In this document: piece after piece, positions 16,305-25,078 of the stretch
How positions within the stretch are numbered: position 1 is the first letter of the stretch
Layout: the number at the start of each line of letters is the position of its first letter
From: an uncultured Lachnospiraceae bacterium
GTDB taxonomy: Bacteria > Bacillota > Clostridia > Lachnospirales > Lachnospiraceae
DNA: 37,086 nucleotides
Direction of reading: 5' to 3'
NCBI GenBank assembly: GCA_944381505.1
Contig: CALWLK010000092.1
Span: 1-37,086, forward strand
The notes under the pieces: model-generated
Told to the model about the DNA's origin: nothing
Databases searched by the model: none
Seen by the model: only the letters and a program-made list of their open reading frames with translations
Translations under genes and position numbers: made by a program

Positions 16305-17921
16305 GTGGGTATGGATAATGAAAAGGTAAGCGTTATTATCCCCGCGTACAACAGCGAGGAGACACTTGAGAGGGCTGTGTCCTCGGCGCTGTCTCAGAGC
16401 TACGGGAACGTGGAGATAATAATAGTGGATGACGGCTCCTTTGACAGGACAGGGGAGATCGCGGACAGGCTCTGCAGCGAGCATGAAAGCATAAGGGTGA
16501 TACATAAGAATAATGAGGGAGTGAGCGCCGCCAGAAACGACGGTATCAGGGCCTGCTGCGGAGAGTGGTTCATCACTCTTGATGCGGACGATTACATCGA
16601 CAGTATGATGGTGGAGAAGCTCCATAAGGATGTCAGCCTCTATGAGACTGATGTTTCCATATGTGGATTTAAGCTCGTGTCTGAAAACGGAAGAAAAGAG
16701 ATAAGGCGGGCTGAGGAGGATTTTCAGGGGACTCTTGAGGAATTCTTGAATCTGGTATTTACGGAGCTATATGACAAGCAGCTCATACATACCCACAGCA
16801 ACAAGCTATACAAAACCTCCATAGTGAGAGAAAACAAGCTGTATTACAAAAAAGGAATAAGCATAAATGAAGATATACTTTTTTCACTGAGATATTTGAG
16901 ACATTGCGAGAGCGTGTCTGTGGTGAGAGAGGCCTACCTCAATTACGTGCAGCACGGCGAGGGGGGATCCTTGGTGACAAAGTATAACGCAAACGGCTTG
17001 GAGACTTGCTTTGACGTGCTCAGAGCCTGCGACGAGCTTCTTGACAGCCGAAATGTGGAGGATGAAGTCGTAAACGCCATGAATAACAGGATGTTCTTCC
17101 ACATCTGCGGATTTGCCGGAATGCCCTACTATAAGACCGACTATTCGGATGAAAGGAAGCTTGAGATCATTAAAGAGCTCTGCGCTCGGGAGGATTTCAG
17201 GAAGCTCATATCCCAGACAGACCCCAAGGGACTCAAGAACACTATAGCATGGATACTTTTAAAAAATAAAAAGGCGGGGCTTTACCACAGGCTCTGTAAG
17301 CTCCTGTACAGAGGCGGAGTTTACAGGGCGAAAAGGCCTGCAGAGCTCCCCTGTGACGAGGAGCTTTCCGCTTCTTCGGAGAAGACGGATTCAAATACCG
17401 AGGATGAAACAGAGGAGACTTTCTCAAAGCCTGAAGCCAAGGCCGACAGCTTGGCGGAGCCTGAGGTAAAAGAATATATCGACCGGACCGAACCGGAACC
17501 CGCTCCGGAGCCGGAAGAGGCGGAGGAGCCTTTTTCGGAGGAGTCGGAAGAAGTAGGACAGGACACCGAAGCGGAAGAGGCGCCGGATACTAAGGATGAG
17601 CTGAAGGATGAGGAGGAGACATCGGAAGAGGAACTGCTTCCCGAGATAGAAAAGATCATAAGGGAGGCGGAAGGCGAGGCGATAAGGGAGCCTGAACCCG
17701 TGCCCGAACCGGAGCCTGCATTCGGGGACAAATCCGAGCAGAAACCCGAGACAAAAGAGGCCCCGCATGAAAAGGAGCCTGCGGCCACGGGCAAAAAGCC
17801 TCATCACAGAAGGCGCAGACCTGTCATAAGGGAGATAGACCCCGAACACTATGAGGAAGATAAAAAGAAAGAGGAAGAGGAGTACAGGCAAATAGAGCTC
17901 TCGGATCTGTTTGACCTGTAG
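16305..17921 (+). CDS. Glycosyltransferase family 2 with a long acidic, disordered C-terminal tail
   Basis: Residues 1-345 form a typical GT2 enzyme: VSVIIPAYNSEETLERAVSS, IIIVDDGSFDRT, NNEGVSAARNDGI and the DxD motif in TLDADDYIDS. Residues about 346-538 are quite different: a Glu/Pro/Ser/Asp-rich stretch with recurrent EPEP units (PEPAPEPEEAEEP, EPVPEPEPAF), then a short basic patch HHRRRRPVIREID and an acidic end (EEDKKKEEEEYRQ). Such a tail is foreign to GT2 enzymes and is likely disordered, perhaps a docking region. No frameshift is visible; the frame is open throughout. The start is taken as GTG at 16305, with AAGGGG 6 bases upstream; ATG at 16311 is the alternative. Confidence 0.88.
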   Translation: MGMDNEKVSVIIPAYNSEETLERAVSSALSQSYGNVEIIIVDDGSFDRTGEIADRLCSEHESIRVIHKNNEGVSAARNDGIRACCGEWFITLDADDYIDSMMVEKLHKDVSLYETDVSICGFKLVSENGRKEIRRAEEDFQGTLEEFLNLVFTELYDKQLIHTHSNKLYKTSIVRENKLYYKKGISINEDILFSLRYLRHCESVSVVREAYLNYVQHGEGGSLVTKYNANGLETCFDVLRACDELLDSRNVEDEVVNAMNNRMFFHICGFAGMPYYKTDYSDERKLEIIKELCAREDFRKLISQTDPKGLKNTIAWILLKNKKAGLYHRLCKLLYRGGVYRAKRPAELPCDEELSASSEKTDSNTEDETEETFSKPEAKADSLAEPEVKEYIDRTEPEPAPEPEEAEEPFSEESEEVGQDTEAEEAPDTKDELKDEEETSEEELLPEIEKIIREAEGEAIREPEPVPEPEPAFGDKSEQKPETKEAPHEKEPAATGKKPHHRRRRPVIREIDPEHYEEDKKKEEEEYRQIELSDLFDL

Positions 17922-17930
17922 CACCGAATT

Positions 17931-19067
17931 ATGGCGGAAGTAAAAGAAAACAAAAATACATATCCCCCGGAGCCTATAACAGTCACGAAGGCGAGCCTTC
18001 CGGAGTTTGGCGAGTATGAGGAGCTGATAAAAAAACTCTGGGAGAACAGGTGGCTCACCAACATGGGAATGTACCACGAGGAGCTGAAAAAAAGGCTAAG
18101 GGACTATCTCAAAGTCGGTGGAGCGGAGCTTTTTGTAAACGGCCACATGGCTCTGGAGATGGCTGTTCAGGCCTTCGGGCTCTCGGGGGAGGTAATAACC
18201 ACGCCCTTTACCTTTGCCTCAACTACCCACGCCATAGTCAGAAACGGGTTAAAGCCGGTCTTCTGCGATATAAGAGAGGACGACTGTACCATAGACGCGG
18301 AGATGATAGAGGGGCTTATAACCGAGGATACCTGTGCAATAATCCCCGTACACGTCTACGGAAATATCTGCGAATATGAGAAGATAGATGAGATCGCAAA
18401 GAGCCACGGGCTTAAGGTCATATATGACGCGGCCCACGCCTTTGGAGAGACCGTGGGGGACATGGGCGTCGGAAATCTGGGGGACGCCTCAATGTTCAGC
18501 TTCCACGCCACAAAGGTATTCAACACCATAGAGGGCGGAGCGGTGACCTGGCGCAAGGACCCGGAGGGCGAGCTTGAATCAAAGCTCTACAAGCTTAAAA
18601 ACTTCGGAATAACCGGGAAGGAAGCTGTAGAGTACGTGGGGGGAAACGCCAAGATGAACGAGTTCTGTGCCGCCATGGGGCTTTGCAACTTAAGGCATGT
18701 GGACAGGTGGATGGAGGAGAGAAAGCGGGTCTTTGACAGGTACAGAAAGAATCTGGGGCGTGTAAACGGCATAAGGTTCCTCGAACCGAGAGAGGATCAG
18801 AAGCTTAACTTTGCTTATATGCCGGTGGTATTCGACGGCGAAATATTTGACAGGGACGACGTGTACGAGAGGCTTTTGGAGAGGGATATCCTTTCAAGGA
18901 AATACTTCTATCCCTGCGCAAACGCCTACGACTGCTACAGAGATTTCTACGATGCGAAGGATACGCCTGTTGCCCTCAACATATCGAAAAACATCCTCAC
19001 TCTGCCCATATACCCGGAGCTCCCGGATGAGTCCGTGGATCTCATATGTGAGATAATAACAGGATAA
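17931..19067 (+). CDS. DegT/DnrJ/EryC1 family nucleotide-sugar aminotransferase
   Basis: A PLP-dependent aminotransferase of 378 residues that adds an amino group to a keto sugar nucleotide. Features: TTPFTFASTTHAI (90-102, aromatic/phosphate contacts), YDAAHAFG (165-172, with Asp166 for the PLP nitrogen), and the Schiff-base lysine Lys195 in FSFHATKVFNTIEGG. With rfbB supplying dTDP-4-keto-6-deoxyglucose, the likely product is a dTDP-4-amino-4,6-dideoxy sugar (VioA/WecE-like) or a 3-amino isomer; sequence by eye does not decide. No Shine-Dalgarno precedes the ATG and the gene follows the tailed glycosyltransferase by 9 bases, so translation may depend on coupling. No sugar N-acetyl- or N-formyltransferase is seen nearby. 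Confidence 0.92.
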   Translation: MAEVKENKNTYPPEPITVTKASLPEFGEYEELIKKLWENRWLTNMGMYHEELKKRLRDYLKVGGAELFVNGHMALEMAVQAFGLSGEVITTPFTFASTTHAIVRNGLKPVFCDIREDDCTIDAEMIEGLITEDTCAIIPVHVYGNICEYEKIDEIAKSHGLKVIYDAAHAFGETVGDMGVGNLGDASMFSFHATKVFNTIEGGAVTWRKDPEGELESKLYKLKNFGITGKEAVEYVGGNAKMNEFCAAMGLCNLRHVDRWMEERKRVFDRYRKNLGRVNGIRFLEPREDQKLNFAYMPVVFDGEIFDRDDVYERLLERDILSRKYFYPCANAYDCYRDFYDAKDTPVALNISKNILTLPIYPELPDESVDLICEIITG

Positions 19068-19078
19068 AAAGCTAAAAT

Positions 19079-20029
19079 ATGTTGAAAAACATTCGTTCAG
19101 ACATACAATTTTTGAAAAGGCACGAAAATGCCCTCATATATGTAAAGCGGGAGGATTGTATCCCGTTTTCTTTTGGCGGCAACAAGGTGAGGATAGGGGC
19201 GGAGCTTATGTCCGAGGCCGAAAGGGCAGGCTGTGACCATATCATATCCTATGGCTCGGAGGCCTCAAACTTAAACAGGGTAATGGCCCATATGGCTGAA
19301 AACAGGGGCATGGGCTGCACCGTCATTATAAAGAGAGACGGAAAAAAAGAAAAAAGTGCGCATTTTAACGAACTCATACTCAAAAATTCCCGGGCACATC
19401 TCGTGTATTGCACAAGAGACAGCGTGAGGGAGACTGTGGAGGCGGAGCTCTCAGCCCTCACTGCTTCGGGGCACAAGCCCTACTATGTTTACGGCAACTC
19501 GAGGGGTACAGGGAACGAGGCTGTCTTTTTGAGAGCCTATGGGAAGGCCTTCCTCGAGATAAGGGAGTACGAAAAAGAAAAGGAAATGTCCTTTGATCAC
19601 ATCTTTACCGCCTCCGGGACAGGTATGACGCAGGCGGGGCTTATAGCGGGAAAGATCAGTACAGGCTCAGGGGTGGAGATAACGGGCATTTCCGTTGCCA
19701 GACAGGAGGAGGCCCTCAAAGCTTCGATACTCTCGGCCCTTAAATCTGCGGGTTTTGGGCAGGCGAGGGAGGATATGGTGTCTGTGTCGGACGAGTATCT
19801 CTGCGGGGGCTACGGAAGCTACGACAGTGATATACGGAGCGTGGTATGGGAGCTCATGACTGATCATGGTATACCCTCGGACCCCTGCTACAGTGCAAAG
19901 GGATTTGCAGGCATGCTGCGGGAGCTTGAGAGAAAGGGCATCGAGGGAAATGTGCTCTTTATACATACCGGGGGAACTCCGGGATTTTTTGACTGCATAT
20001 CGGGAGGCAAGGGGCGGCATGGCTTTTGA
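19079..20029 (+). CDS. PLP enzyme of the ACC deaminase / D-cysteine desulfhydrase family
   Basis: A fold-type II PLP enzyme of 316 residues. Motifs: VKREDCIPFSFGGNKVR (22-38), with Lys36 as the expected Schiff-base lysine, YGSEASNLNR, the phosphate-binding SGTGMTQAGL, and HTGGTPGFFDCI at the C-terminus, which is characteristic of this family. Known members deaminate 1-aminocyclopropane-1-carboxylate or break D-cysteine to pyruvate, H2S and ammonia. Others have unknown amino-acid substrates. Finding it between a sugar aminotransferase and a glycosyltransferase suggests it prepares or transforms an amino acid for the glycan, but that is a guess. Its stop overlaps the next gene by 11 bases. Ribosome-binding site weak (AGGA 14 bases upstream). 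Confidence 0.88.
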   Translation: MLKNIRSDIQFLKRHENALIYVKREDCIPFSFGGNKVRIGAELMSEAERAGCDHIISYGSEASNLNRVMAHMAENRGMGCTVIIKRDGKKEKSAHFNELILKNSRAHLVYCTRDSVRETVEAELSALTASGHKPYYVYGNSRGTGNEAVFLRAYGKAFLEIREYEKEKEMSFDHIFTASGTGMTQAGLIAGKISTGSGVEITGISVARQEEALKASILSALKSAGFGQAREDMVSVSDEYLCGGYGSYDSDIRSVVWELMTDHGIPSDPCYSAKGFAGMLRELERKGIEGNVLFIHTGGTPGFFDCISGGKGRHGF

Positions 20030-21023
20030 AGATAACAGCTTTAAAGATGATATACTTGTGTCCGTCTCCTGCATAACCTACAATCACGGAAAGTATCTGC
20101 GGGACGCCATAAAGGGCTTCCTCATGCAGGACTGTGATTTCAAATATGAGATACTGATTCACGATGATGCCTCAACGGATGATACGCCGGACATAATAAG
20201 AGAGCTCGAAAGGGAGTACCCCGATATAGTAAGGCCGCTGATACAGACTGAAAACCAATATCGAAAGGGCATAAAAAACATAAGCGGTGTATGGAATTTC
20301 CCCAGGGCGAGAGGAAAATACATAGCCATGTGCGAGGGGGATGATTTCTGGACAGATCCCCGGAAACTTAAGCTCCAAGCGGATTACATGGAGAGCCATC
20401 CGGAGTGTGCAATGACTCTTCACTCGGCAGTGATAAGCTCTGAGGACGGGGCCTACAGAGGAAAAAAAATGATAAGGCCCTACAGAGAAAGCCGACCGGT
20501 AAAGGCGGAGGAGGTCATCTCCAAGAGGTCTAACTATCCCACCGCCTCCTTGATGTTCAGGACGGAGTATGCAAGGTCTCTTCCGGACTATTATTATAAA
20601 TGCCCTGTGGGAGACATACCTCTGCAAATATATATGGCTTCCAGAGGCACGGTGTACTATTTTGATCGGCCTATGTCCGTCTATCGGGCCGGGGCCGAGG
20701 GCTCTTGGTCCTCCGCTATAGATTCCGACACGGAGGGGACTAAGTGGAAGGAACACCGAGAGGCCATGAGGGAGCTTTTCGAGGCCTTTGATCTGGAGAC
20801 GGAGGGAAGATATCACGCTGCGGTGGCGGAGGCTTTGGAGAGAGAGAGCTTTTTGATAGATTTGAAGCTGGGGAAGCTCTCCGTACTTTCGGAAAAGAAA
20901 AACAGGAAGTTTTCGTCGGAGCTTCCTTTTGCGGACAGGAGCCTGCTTCTTTTGAAGCTTAAATTCCCCGGAATGTGGGAGCTTTTGCGACGGCTTTATT
21001 ACAAGTTTTTTACATTTTCCTGA
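20019..21023 (+). CDS. Glycosyltransferase family 2
   Basis: A 334-residue GT2 enzyme. VSVSCITYNHGKYLRDAIKG (14-33), ILIHDDASTDDTPDII (45-60) and a DxD-like CEGDDFWTDP near 105 are the common signature of GT2 enzymes in capsule and O-antigen loci. The C-terminal 70 residues are basic and amphipathic. The start is set at the ATG at 20019, preceded by AAGGGG (20009-20014), 4 bases away, and GGGAGG, 11 bases away. The frame is open further upstream only because it lies inside the PLP-enzyme gene. It overlaps that gene by 11 bases. Sugar specificity unknown. Confidence 0.9.
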   Translation: MAFEDNSFKDDILVSVSCITYNHGKYLRDAIKGFLMQDCDFKYEILIHDDASTDDTPDIIRELEREYPDIVRPLIQTENQYRKGIKNISGVWNFPRARGKYIAMCEGDDFWTDPRKLKLQADYMESHPECAMTLHSAVISSEDGAYRGKKMIRPYRESRPVKAEEVISKRSNYPTASLMFRTEYARSLPDYYYKCPVGDIPLQIYMASRGTVYYFDRPMSVYRAGAEGSWSSAIDSDTEGTKWKEHREAMRELFEAFDLETEGRYHAAVAEALERESFLIDLKLGKLSVLSEKKNRKFSSELPFADRSLLLLKLKFPGMWELLRRLYYKFFTFS

Positions 21024-21039
21024 TAAAAGGGATAGGCTA

Positions 21040-21069
21040 TTGGCAATGTCAGGTTTTTTGTGATAGATT
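21040..21069 (+). promoter_or_regulatory. Weak candidate promoter before the L,D-transpeptidase gene
   Basis: TTGGCA (21040-21045) and TAGATT (21064-21069) are 18 bases apart in the AT-rich 89-bp gap. Matches are partial (five and four of six). The gap and the strong AAGGAGGT downstream suggest separate expression, but the promoter is uncertain. Confidence 0.3.
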
Positions 21070-21112
21070 ATATTTATTATCTGCGCTTTGCAGACAAGGA
21101 GGTTTATCAGCA

Positions 21113-22498
21113 ATGCATAAGAGGATCAGATCCGCCGTTACGGCATGTTTTGCGGCGGCAATGATGGCGCTTGCACCCATGACGGCGCTTGCAAGCAATA
21201 TCATATGGGCTCCCGGGACAGACGGATATGAGAGGGAGCAGCAGAGAGCCGCTGAGGAGGCCGCACAGGCCGAGGCGGAGGCCATAAGGCAGTCCGAGCT
21301 CTATCAGGAGGGCAGCGTAAAGGCTGACGATATATTGGGACTTGTTCCCGAGGTCCACGCTCAGATGATAAAGTCCGACGGGAATCTCACCGAGGGCTTC
21401 ACCACCAACATGGACTTCTTTCAGGCTCCGGAGGGGGCTTTCTATGGGCTTAAGGTCCTTATGGGCAACGGCATAGGAGACGTATATTACAGGGTATATA
21501 CAGCAGAGCACGGATGGAGTCAGTGGGCCATGAATGAGATGCTTACTCCCTACGGGGGAGACGGAGCCAAGGTCACTGCCTTCCAGATGAGGATAACCGG
21601 CTACACCCATACCCTCTACGATCTGTATTACAGAGTGACTTTAAACGACGGAACTGTCTTGGACTGGGCTCACGACGGGCAGACTTCGGGAGCTATGGGG
21701 ACAGGACAGTATATCACTGCGGTGCAGCTCAAGCTCTGGAAGCACGGTCTTCCCTTCATAGAGGAGACGGCAAACCATATGTCTGCGGCGAACTATGAGG
21801 GAGTCGTCATAGGAGCGGACGGGATAGTGAGATACTCCACCTTTGACGGACAGCCTTATACAGGCTGGGGCTATAATGACAGAGACAAATATTACTTTGC
21901 GGGCGGTCAGGCTGTTACAGGTTGGCAGTATATAGACGGGTACAAATATTATTTTGACGCTACAGGCAAGGTGGTTACGGACTTGGAGCCTGTCATAGGT
22001 CTTCCCGGGGACTATCAGATAAGGATAAATAAGGACATGAAGACCCTGACCATATACACAAAGGACGGGGCGAACGGATATATCATCCCCTACAAGGTCT
22101 ACCTTGTCACCATAGGCTCCGCCACCCCCATAGGGACCTTCAAGACCTATGCGAAATACAGGTGGAAGATAATGCACGACAATATTTACTGCCAGTACCT
22201 GAGCAGATTTAAAGACGGATTTTTGCTGCACTCTCTCATTTACCTTGATGCTCCGGATTCATATCATCTGGATGCCGGAAGCTATAACTACCTCGGAAAG
22301 ATATACTCCGACGGATGCGTCAGGATGAGGGCGGGAGACGCGGCTTGGATATACAACAACTGTCCTACAGGGACACAGGTCACCATCTACAATGACGCGT
22401 GGGTGACAGGGCCCTTTGACAGGCCGGCTATAGAGCAGGCTATACCTATGTCTCAGAATTACGATCCTACGGATCCGGCCATAACAGGGGCGCAATAA
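21113..22498 (+). CDS. L,D-transpeptidase (YkuD) with ChW-like and cell-wall-binding repeats
   Basis: A secreted 461-residue protein. A signal peptide (residues 1-28, ending ALA-S) is followed by an Ala/Glu-rich helical linker (38-62). Two ChW-like repeats come next (about 105-163 and 165-210, with GWSQW and LDWAHDGQTSGAMGTGQYIT), then choline-binding-type aromatic repeats (about 236-290, GWGYNDRDKYYF and GWQYIDGYKYYF). The YkuD domain (about 300-430) has His373 and catalytic Cys402 in SDGCVRM. YkuD enzymes cross-link peptidoglycan stem peptides or attach proteins to them. Here it probably acts outside the membrane on the wall that receives the polysaccharide. Start fixed by AAGGAGGT (21096-21103), 9 bases upstream; the frame extends upstream without signals. 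A strong hairpin follows the stop. Confidence 0.92.
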   Translation: MHKRIRSAVTACFAAAMMALAPMTALASNIIWAPGTDGYEREQQRAAEEAAQAEAEAIRQSELYQEGSVKADDILGLVPEVHAQMIKSDGNLTEGFTTNMDFFQAPEGAFYGLKVLMGNGIGDVYYRVYTAEHGWSQWAMNEMLTPYGGDGAKVTAFQMRITGYTHTLYDLYYRVTLNDGTVLDWAHDGQTSGAMGTGQYITAVQLKLWKHGLPFIEETANHMSAANYEGVVIGADGIVRYSTFDGQPYTGWGYNDRDKYYFAGGQAVTGWQYIDGYKYYFDATGKVVTDLEPVIGLPGDYQIRINKDMKTLTIYTKDGANGYIIPYKVYLVTIGSATPIGTFKTYAKYRWKIMHDNIYCQYLSRFKDGFLLHSLIYLDAPDSYHLDAGSYNYLGKIYSDGCVRMRAGDAAWIYNNCPTGTQVTIYNDAWVTGPFDRPAIEQAIPMSQNYDPTDPAITGAQ

Positions 22499-22513
22499 AA
22501 TCACAAAGATTAT

Positions 22514-22553
22514 ATGCGATAACCGCAGAGTTTAAGGGCTGCGGTTATCGTAT
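22514..22553 (+). terminator. Hairpin terminator or attenuator after the L,D-transpeptidase gene
   Basis: ATGCGATAACCGCAG (22514-22528) pairs with CTGCGGTTATCGTAT (22539-22553): 15 bp with one G-U pair and a 10-base loop, followed by TTATTGG. The T tract is weak and the next ribosome-binding site starts 5 bases after the stem, so it may only partly stop transcription into the acyltransferase gene. Confidence 0.6.
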
Positions 22554-22568
22554 TTATTGGGAGGAAAA

Positions 22569-23609
22569 ATGGCTTCCGAGAAAAAGCTTCTCACAAACTA
22601 CAGTTTCTTGAGAATATTGGCCATACTTATGGTCATATCCACCCATATGCTCTCGCAGGTCTATATAACCGACGCCGCGTCGGATCCCTTCGGCTGGCAT
22701 ATACGAGAGATAATAAGGACAGTTACCCTCACCTGTAACGGACTGTTTTTTATGCTCAGCGGAAGATTTATGCTTGAGAAGGACTATGGAAACATATGGG
22801 GATTTTATTGGGACAGGATAGTGAAGATAGGCATACCTGTCTTCTTGGTGACGACCTTCAATTATATCTATATCTTCGGCTTTTCCCCGGAGCTCGCCTA
22901 CATTAAAAATTACCTTAAGCTTTTTCTGCAGGCAAAGGTCTTGGGGTATCTCTGGTTCGTGTTCGCTCTGGCGGGGTTCTATCTTGCGGCACCTTTTTTA
23001 AAGAGGATGTTTGAGCACATGCCGATCCCCGAGAAAAAGACACTCATTGTCGTGAGCTTTCTGTATTTTCTTGTGGAGGATCTCTATCATCTGGAGAGGA
23101 TGGAGATGGTGCTCACCTCCTATATCTTCTACAGCTGGGCCTTCTACTGTGTATTGGGCTATCTTCTTGACACCATAGAGCTAACGAAGGGGCAGACCCG
23201 GGGGCTTATAGCTGCAGGGGCTGTGGGGCTTCTTATATCCTCGCTGGAGGAGTTTTTTATTCCGGGACAAAATGCTTTCATACACGACTACGCCCCCAGC
23301 ATGATACTTATGACCGTGTCACTCTATCTCCTGATAACCCGCTACAGCGGATTTTTGACCCGGAGGATAGAGAAGGCGGTCAATTTCGTGGCGAGATATA
23401 TATTTTTCGTATATCTCTTTCACGGCTTTACCCAAAATCTTATAATCATGGATATACTGACGGAGACCCCTGCGGGCTACGGGATGTGGATACTCCTTAC
23501 CATAGCTTCGTTCCTGATGGCCCTCGCTATGGCGATAGCCGCCTATCACCTCATATATAAGCCTCTTTTGAGACTTCTTTTGCCGAGGAGAAAAGGAGGA
23601 AGGCTATGA
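22569..23609 (+). CDS. Membrane acyltransferase (acyltransferase 3 family)
   Basis: A polytopic membrane protein of 346 residues with about ten hydrophobic segments. The N-terminal NYSFLRILAILMVISTHM carries the conserved Arg and His of acyltransferase-3 (OafA/WecH-type) enzymes. These transfer acetyl or other acyl groups to sugars at the membrane. Further family features are TCNGLFFMLSGRFM and VFLYLFHG-like FFVYLFHGFTQ near residue 285. It probably O-acetylates the polysaccharide. The start is ATG 22569, with GGGAGG (22559-22564) 4 bases away; a TTG at 22557 that would lengthen it lies inside the ribosome-binding site. It overlaps the following flippase by 4 bases (ATGA). Confidence 0.88.
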   Translation: MASEKKLLTNYSFLRILAILMVISTHMLSQVYITDAASDPFGWHIREIIRTVTLTCNGLFFMLSGRFMLEKDYGNIWGFYWDRIVKIGIPVFLVTTFNYIYIFGFSPELAYIKNYLKLFLQAKVLGYLWFVFALAGFYLAAPFLKRMFEHMPIPEKKTLIVVSFLYFLVEDLYHLERMEMVLTSYIFYSWAFYCVLGYLLDTIELTKGQTRGLIAAGAVGLLISSLEEFFIPGQNAFIHDYAPSMILMTVSLYLLITRYSGFLTRRIEKAVNFVARYIFFVYLFHGFTQNLIIMDILTETPAGYGMWILLTIASFLMALAMAIAAYHLIYKPLLRLLLPRRKGGRL

Positions 23610-25072
23610 GCGGGGGAGCATTTGAATTGAGAGACAAAGTGGTAAAGGGCTTTTTTTGGAAGGCCCTTGAAAACGGCGGGGACCAGCTCATCACCTTTAT
23701 TATCTCGCTGGTGCTGGCAAGGCTTTTGGGCCCTGAAAAGTACGGCACTATGGCTCTCATGCTTATTTTTGTGTCCATAGGTAACGTGATAATACAGACG
23801 GGCTTTCAGACGGCCCTCATACAGAAAAAAGAGGTGGACGAGGGGGATTATTCCTCAGTGCTTTGGCTGGGACTCCTTCTGGCTCTTTTCATGTATGCGC
23901 TTATATTCGCTGCAGCTCCCGCTGCCGGGAGGTATTTTGGCGATGGGGAACTGGCTCCCATGCTGAGAGTGCTGTCTCTGATGCTCTTTTCAGGCGCCGT
24001 CGTCTCTGTGGAAATGGCGTATATAGCGAGGAGCATGGACTTTAAGAAGCAGTTTGCGGCTACGGTCATGGCGGACATTCTCTCGGGAGGTGCGGGGATA
24101 GCCGCGGCCTTCCTTGATGCGGGCACTTGGGCCCTCGTCATCCAACAGCTTTTGAAGAACCTGTTTTTGATGCTGATCTTCATTTTTCTCGTTCCTTTAA
24201 GGCCCGGGGCTGTTTTCTCTTTAAGAAAGCTCTCCTCCCTTTTCTCCTACGGGTGGAAGGTCCTTGCGTCAGGCCTCATCGACACTGTGTACAACAATAT
24301 ATATACCCCTGTCATATCAAAGCTTTACAGTCCTGTCACCACAGGTCTCTACAGCAGGGGAAACCAATTCCCTCAGATAATAGCGAACGCCATGGCCCAG
24401 ACCATGCAGTCTGTGATGCTTCCGGCCTTCTCAAAAAATCAGGATAAAGGGGAGGAACTCAGGTCCATGCTCAGAAGGACCGTGAAGATGGGAGGCTTTG
24501 TCATGTTCCCAATGATGGCGGGACTCATGGCTGTGTCGGTTCCCTTGATAGAGGTGCTTTTGGGCGAGGCTTGGGAGGGCTGCGCTCCCTACCTTATGCT
24601 CTGCGCCCTCGGCTACAGCGTGTGGCCCATGCATGTGGCAAATCTGCAGGCCATAAACGCTCAGGGACGAAGCGATATATATTTAAAGCTTGAGATAATA
24701 AAAAAGGCGGCGGGAATAGGAGTGCTGCTTCTGAGCCTTCCCTTCGGGATAATGACCATGATATTTTTAAAATCATGTTTTGACTTTGTGTGCACCATAA
24801 TAAACGCGGCTCCCAATAAGAGCCTCATAAACTACGGGCCTCTGAGACAGTGGAGAGACGTGCTTCCGGAGTTTTTGTGCTCCGCGGCCATGGGCATAGC
24901 GGTGTATTTGACCGCGAGACTTTTCCCTGAGGGAGCATTGAGTGGGGCTGCGACTCTCGCCGTCCTCATAGCAGAAGGGGCGGCCATATATCTGATTTTG
25001 GCGAGAGCCTTCAGGCTTGAGAGCATGAGCTACCTCCTTGCGGCCATAAAGAACTGTAAAAAACTCGGATAG
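23606..25072 (+). CDS. Polysaccharide flippase, WzxC-like (MOP superfamily)
   Basis: A 488-residue polytopic protein with about 12-14 hydrophobic segments. The start ELRDKVVKGFFWKALENGGD, followed by VLARLLGPEKYGTMALMLIF and a later QTGFQTALIQKKEVDEGDYS, is the signature of the WzxC/lipopolysaccharide-exporter branch of oligosaccharide flippases. It should move an undecaprenyl-linked glycan across the cytoplasmic membrane. GGAGG lies 7 bases before the ATG. It is translationally coupled to the acyltransferase gene. A second, unrelated-looking flippase lies 1.7 kb further on. Confidence 0.92.
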   Translation: MSGGAFELRDKVVKGFFWKALENGGDQLITFIISLVLARLLGPEKYGTMALMLIFVSIGNVIIQTGFQTALIQKKEVDEGDYSSVLWLGLLLALFMYALIFAAAPAAGRYFGDGELAPMLRVLSLMLFSGAVVSVEMAYIARSMDFKKQFAATVMADILSGGAGIAAAFLDAGTWALVIQQLLKNLFLMLIFIFLVPLRPGAVFSLRKLSSLFSYGWKVLASGLIDTVYNNIYTPVISKLYSPVTTGLYSRGNQFPQIIANAMAQTMQSVMLPAFSKNQDKGEELRSMLRRTVKMGGFVMFPMMAGLMAVSVPLIEVLLGEAWEGCAPYLMLCALGYSVWPMHVANLQAINAQGRSDIYLKLEIIKKAAGIGVLLLSLPFGIMTMIFLKSCFDFVCTIINAAPNKSLINYGPLRQWRDVLPEFLCSAAMGIAVYLTARLFPEGALSGAATLAVLIAEGAAIYLILARAFRLESMSYLLAAIKNCKKLG

Positions 25073-25078
25073 TGTGAT

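Noticed and set aside
17321-17794. A serine-rich 157-codon minus-strand frame opposite the acidic tail
   Set aside because: Its composition is simply the complement of the Glu/Pro-rich tail coding sequence.
17340-17921. The acidic tail as a frameshift product or separate gene
   Set aside because: The frame is continuous with the GT2 domain, no internal ribosome-binding site with ATG is seen, and the next gene starts right after its stop.
20172-21113. A 313-codon minus-strand frame opposite a GT2 gene
   Set aside because: Antisense shadow of a clear glycosyltransferase gene; basic, low-information sequence.
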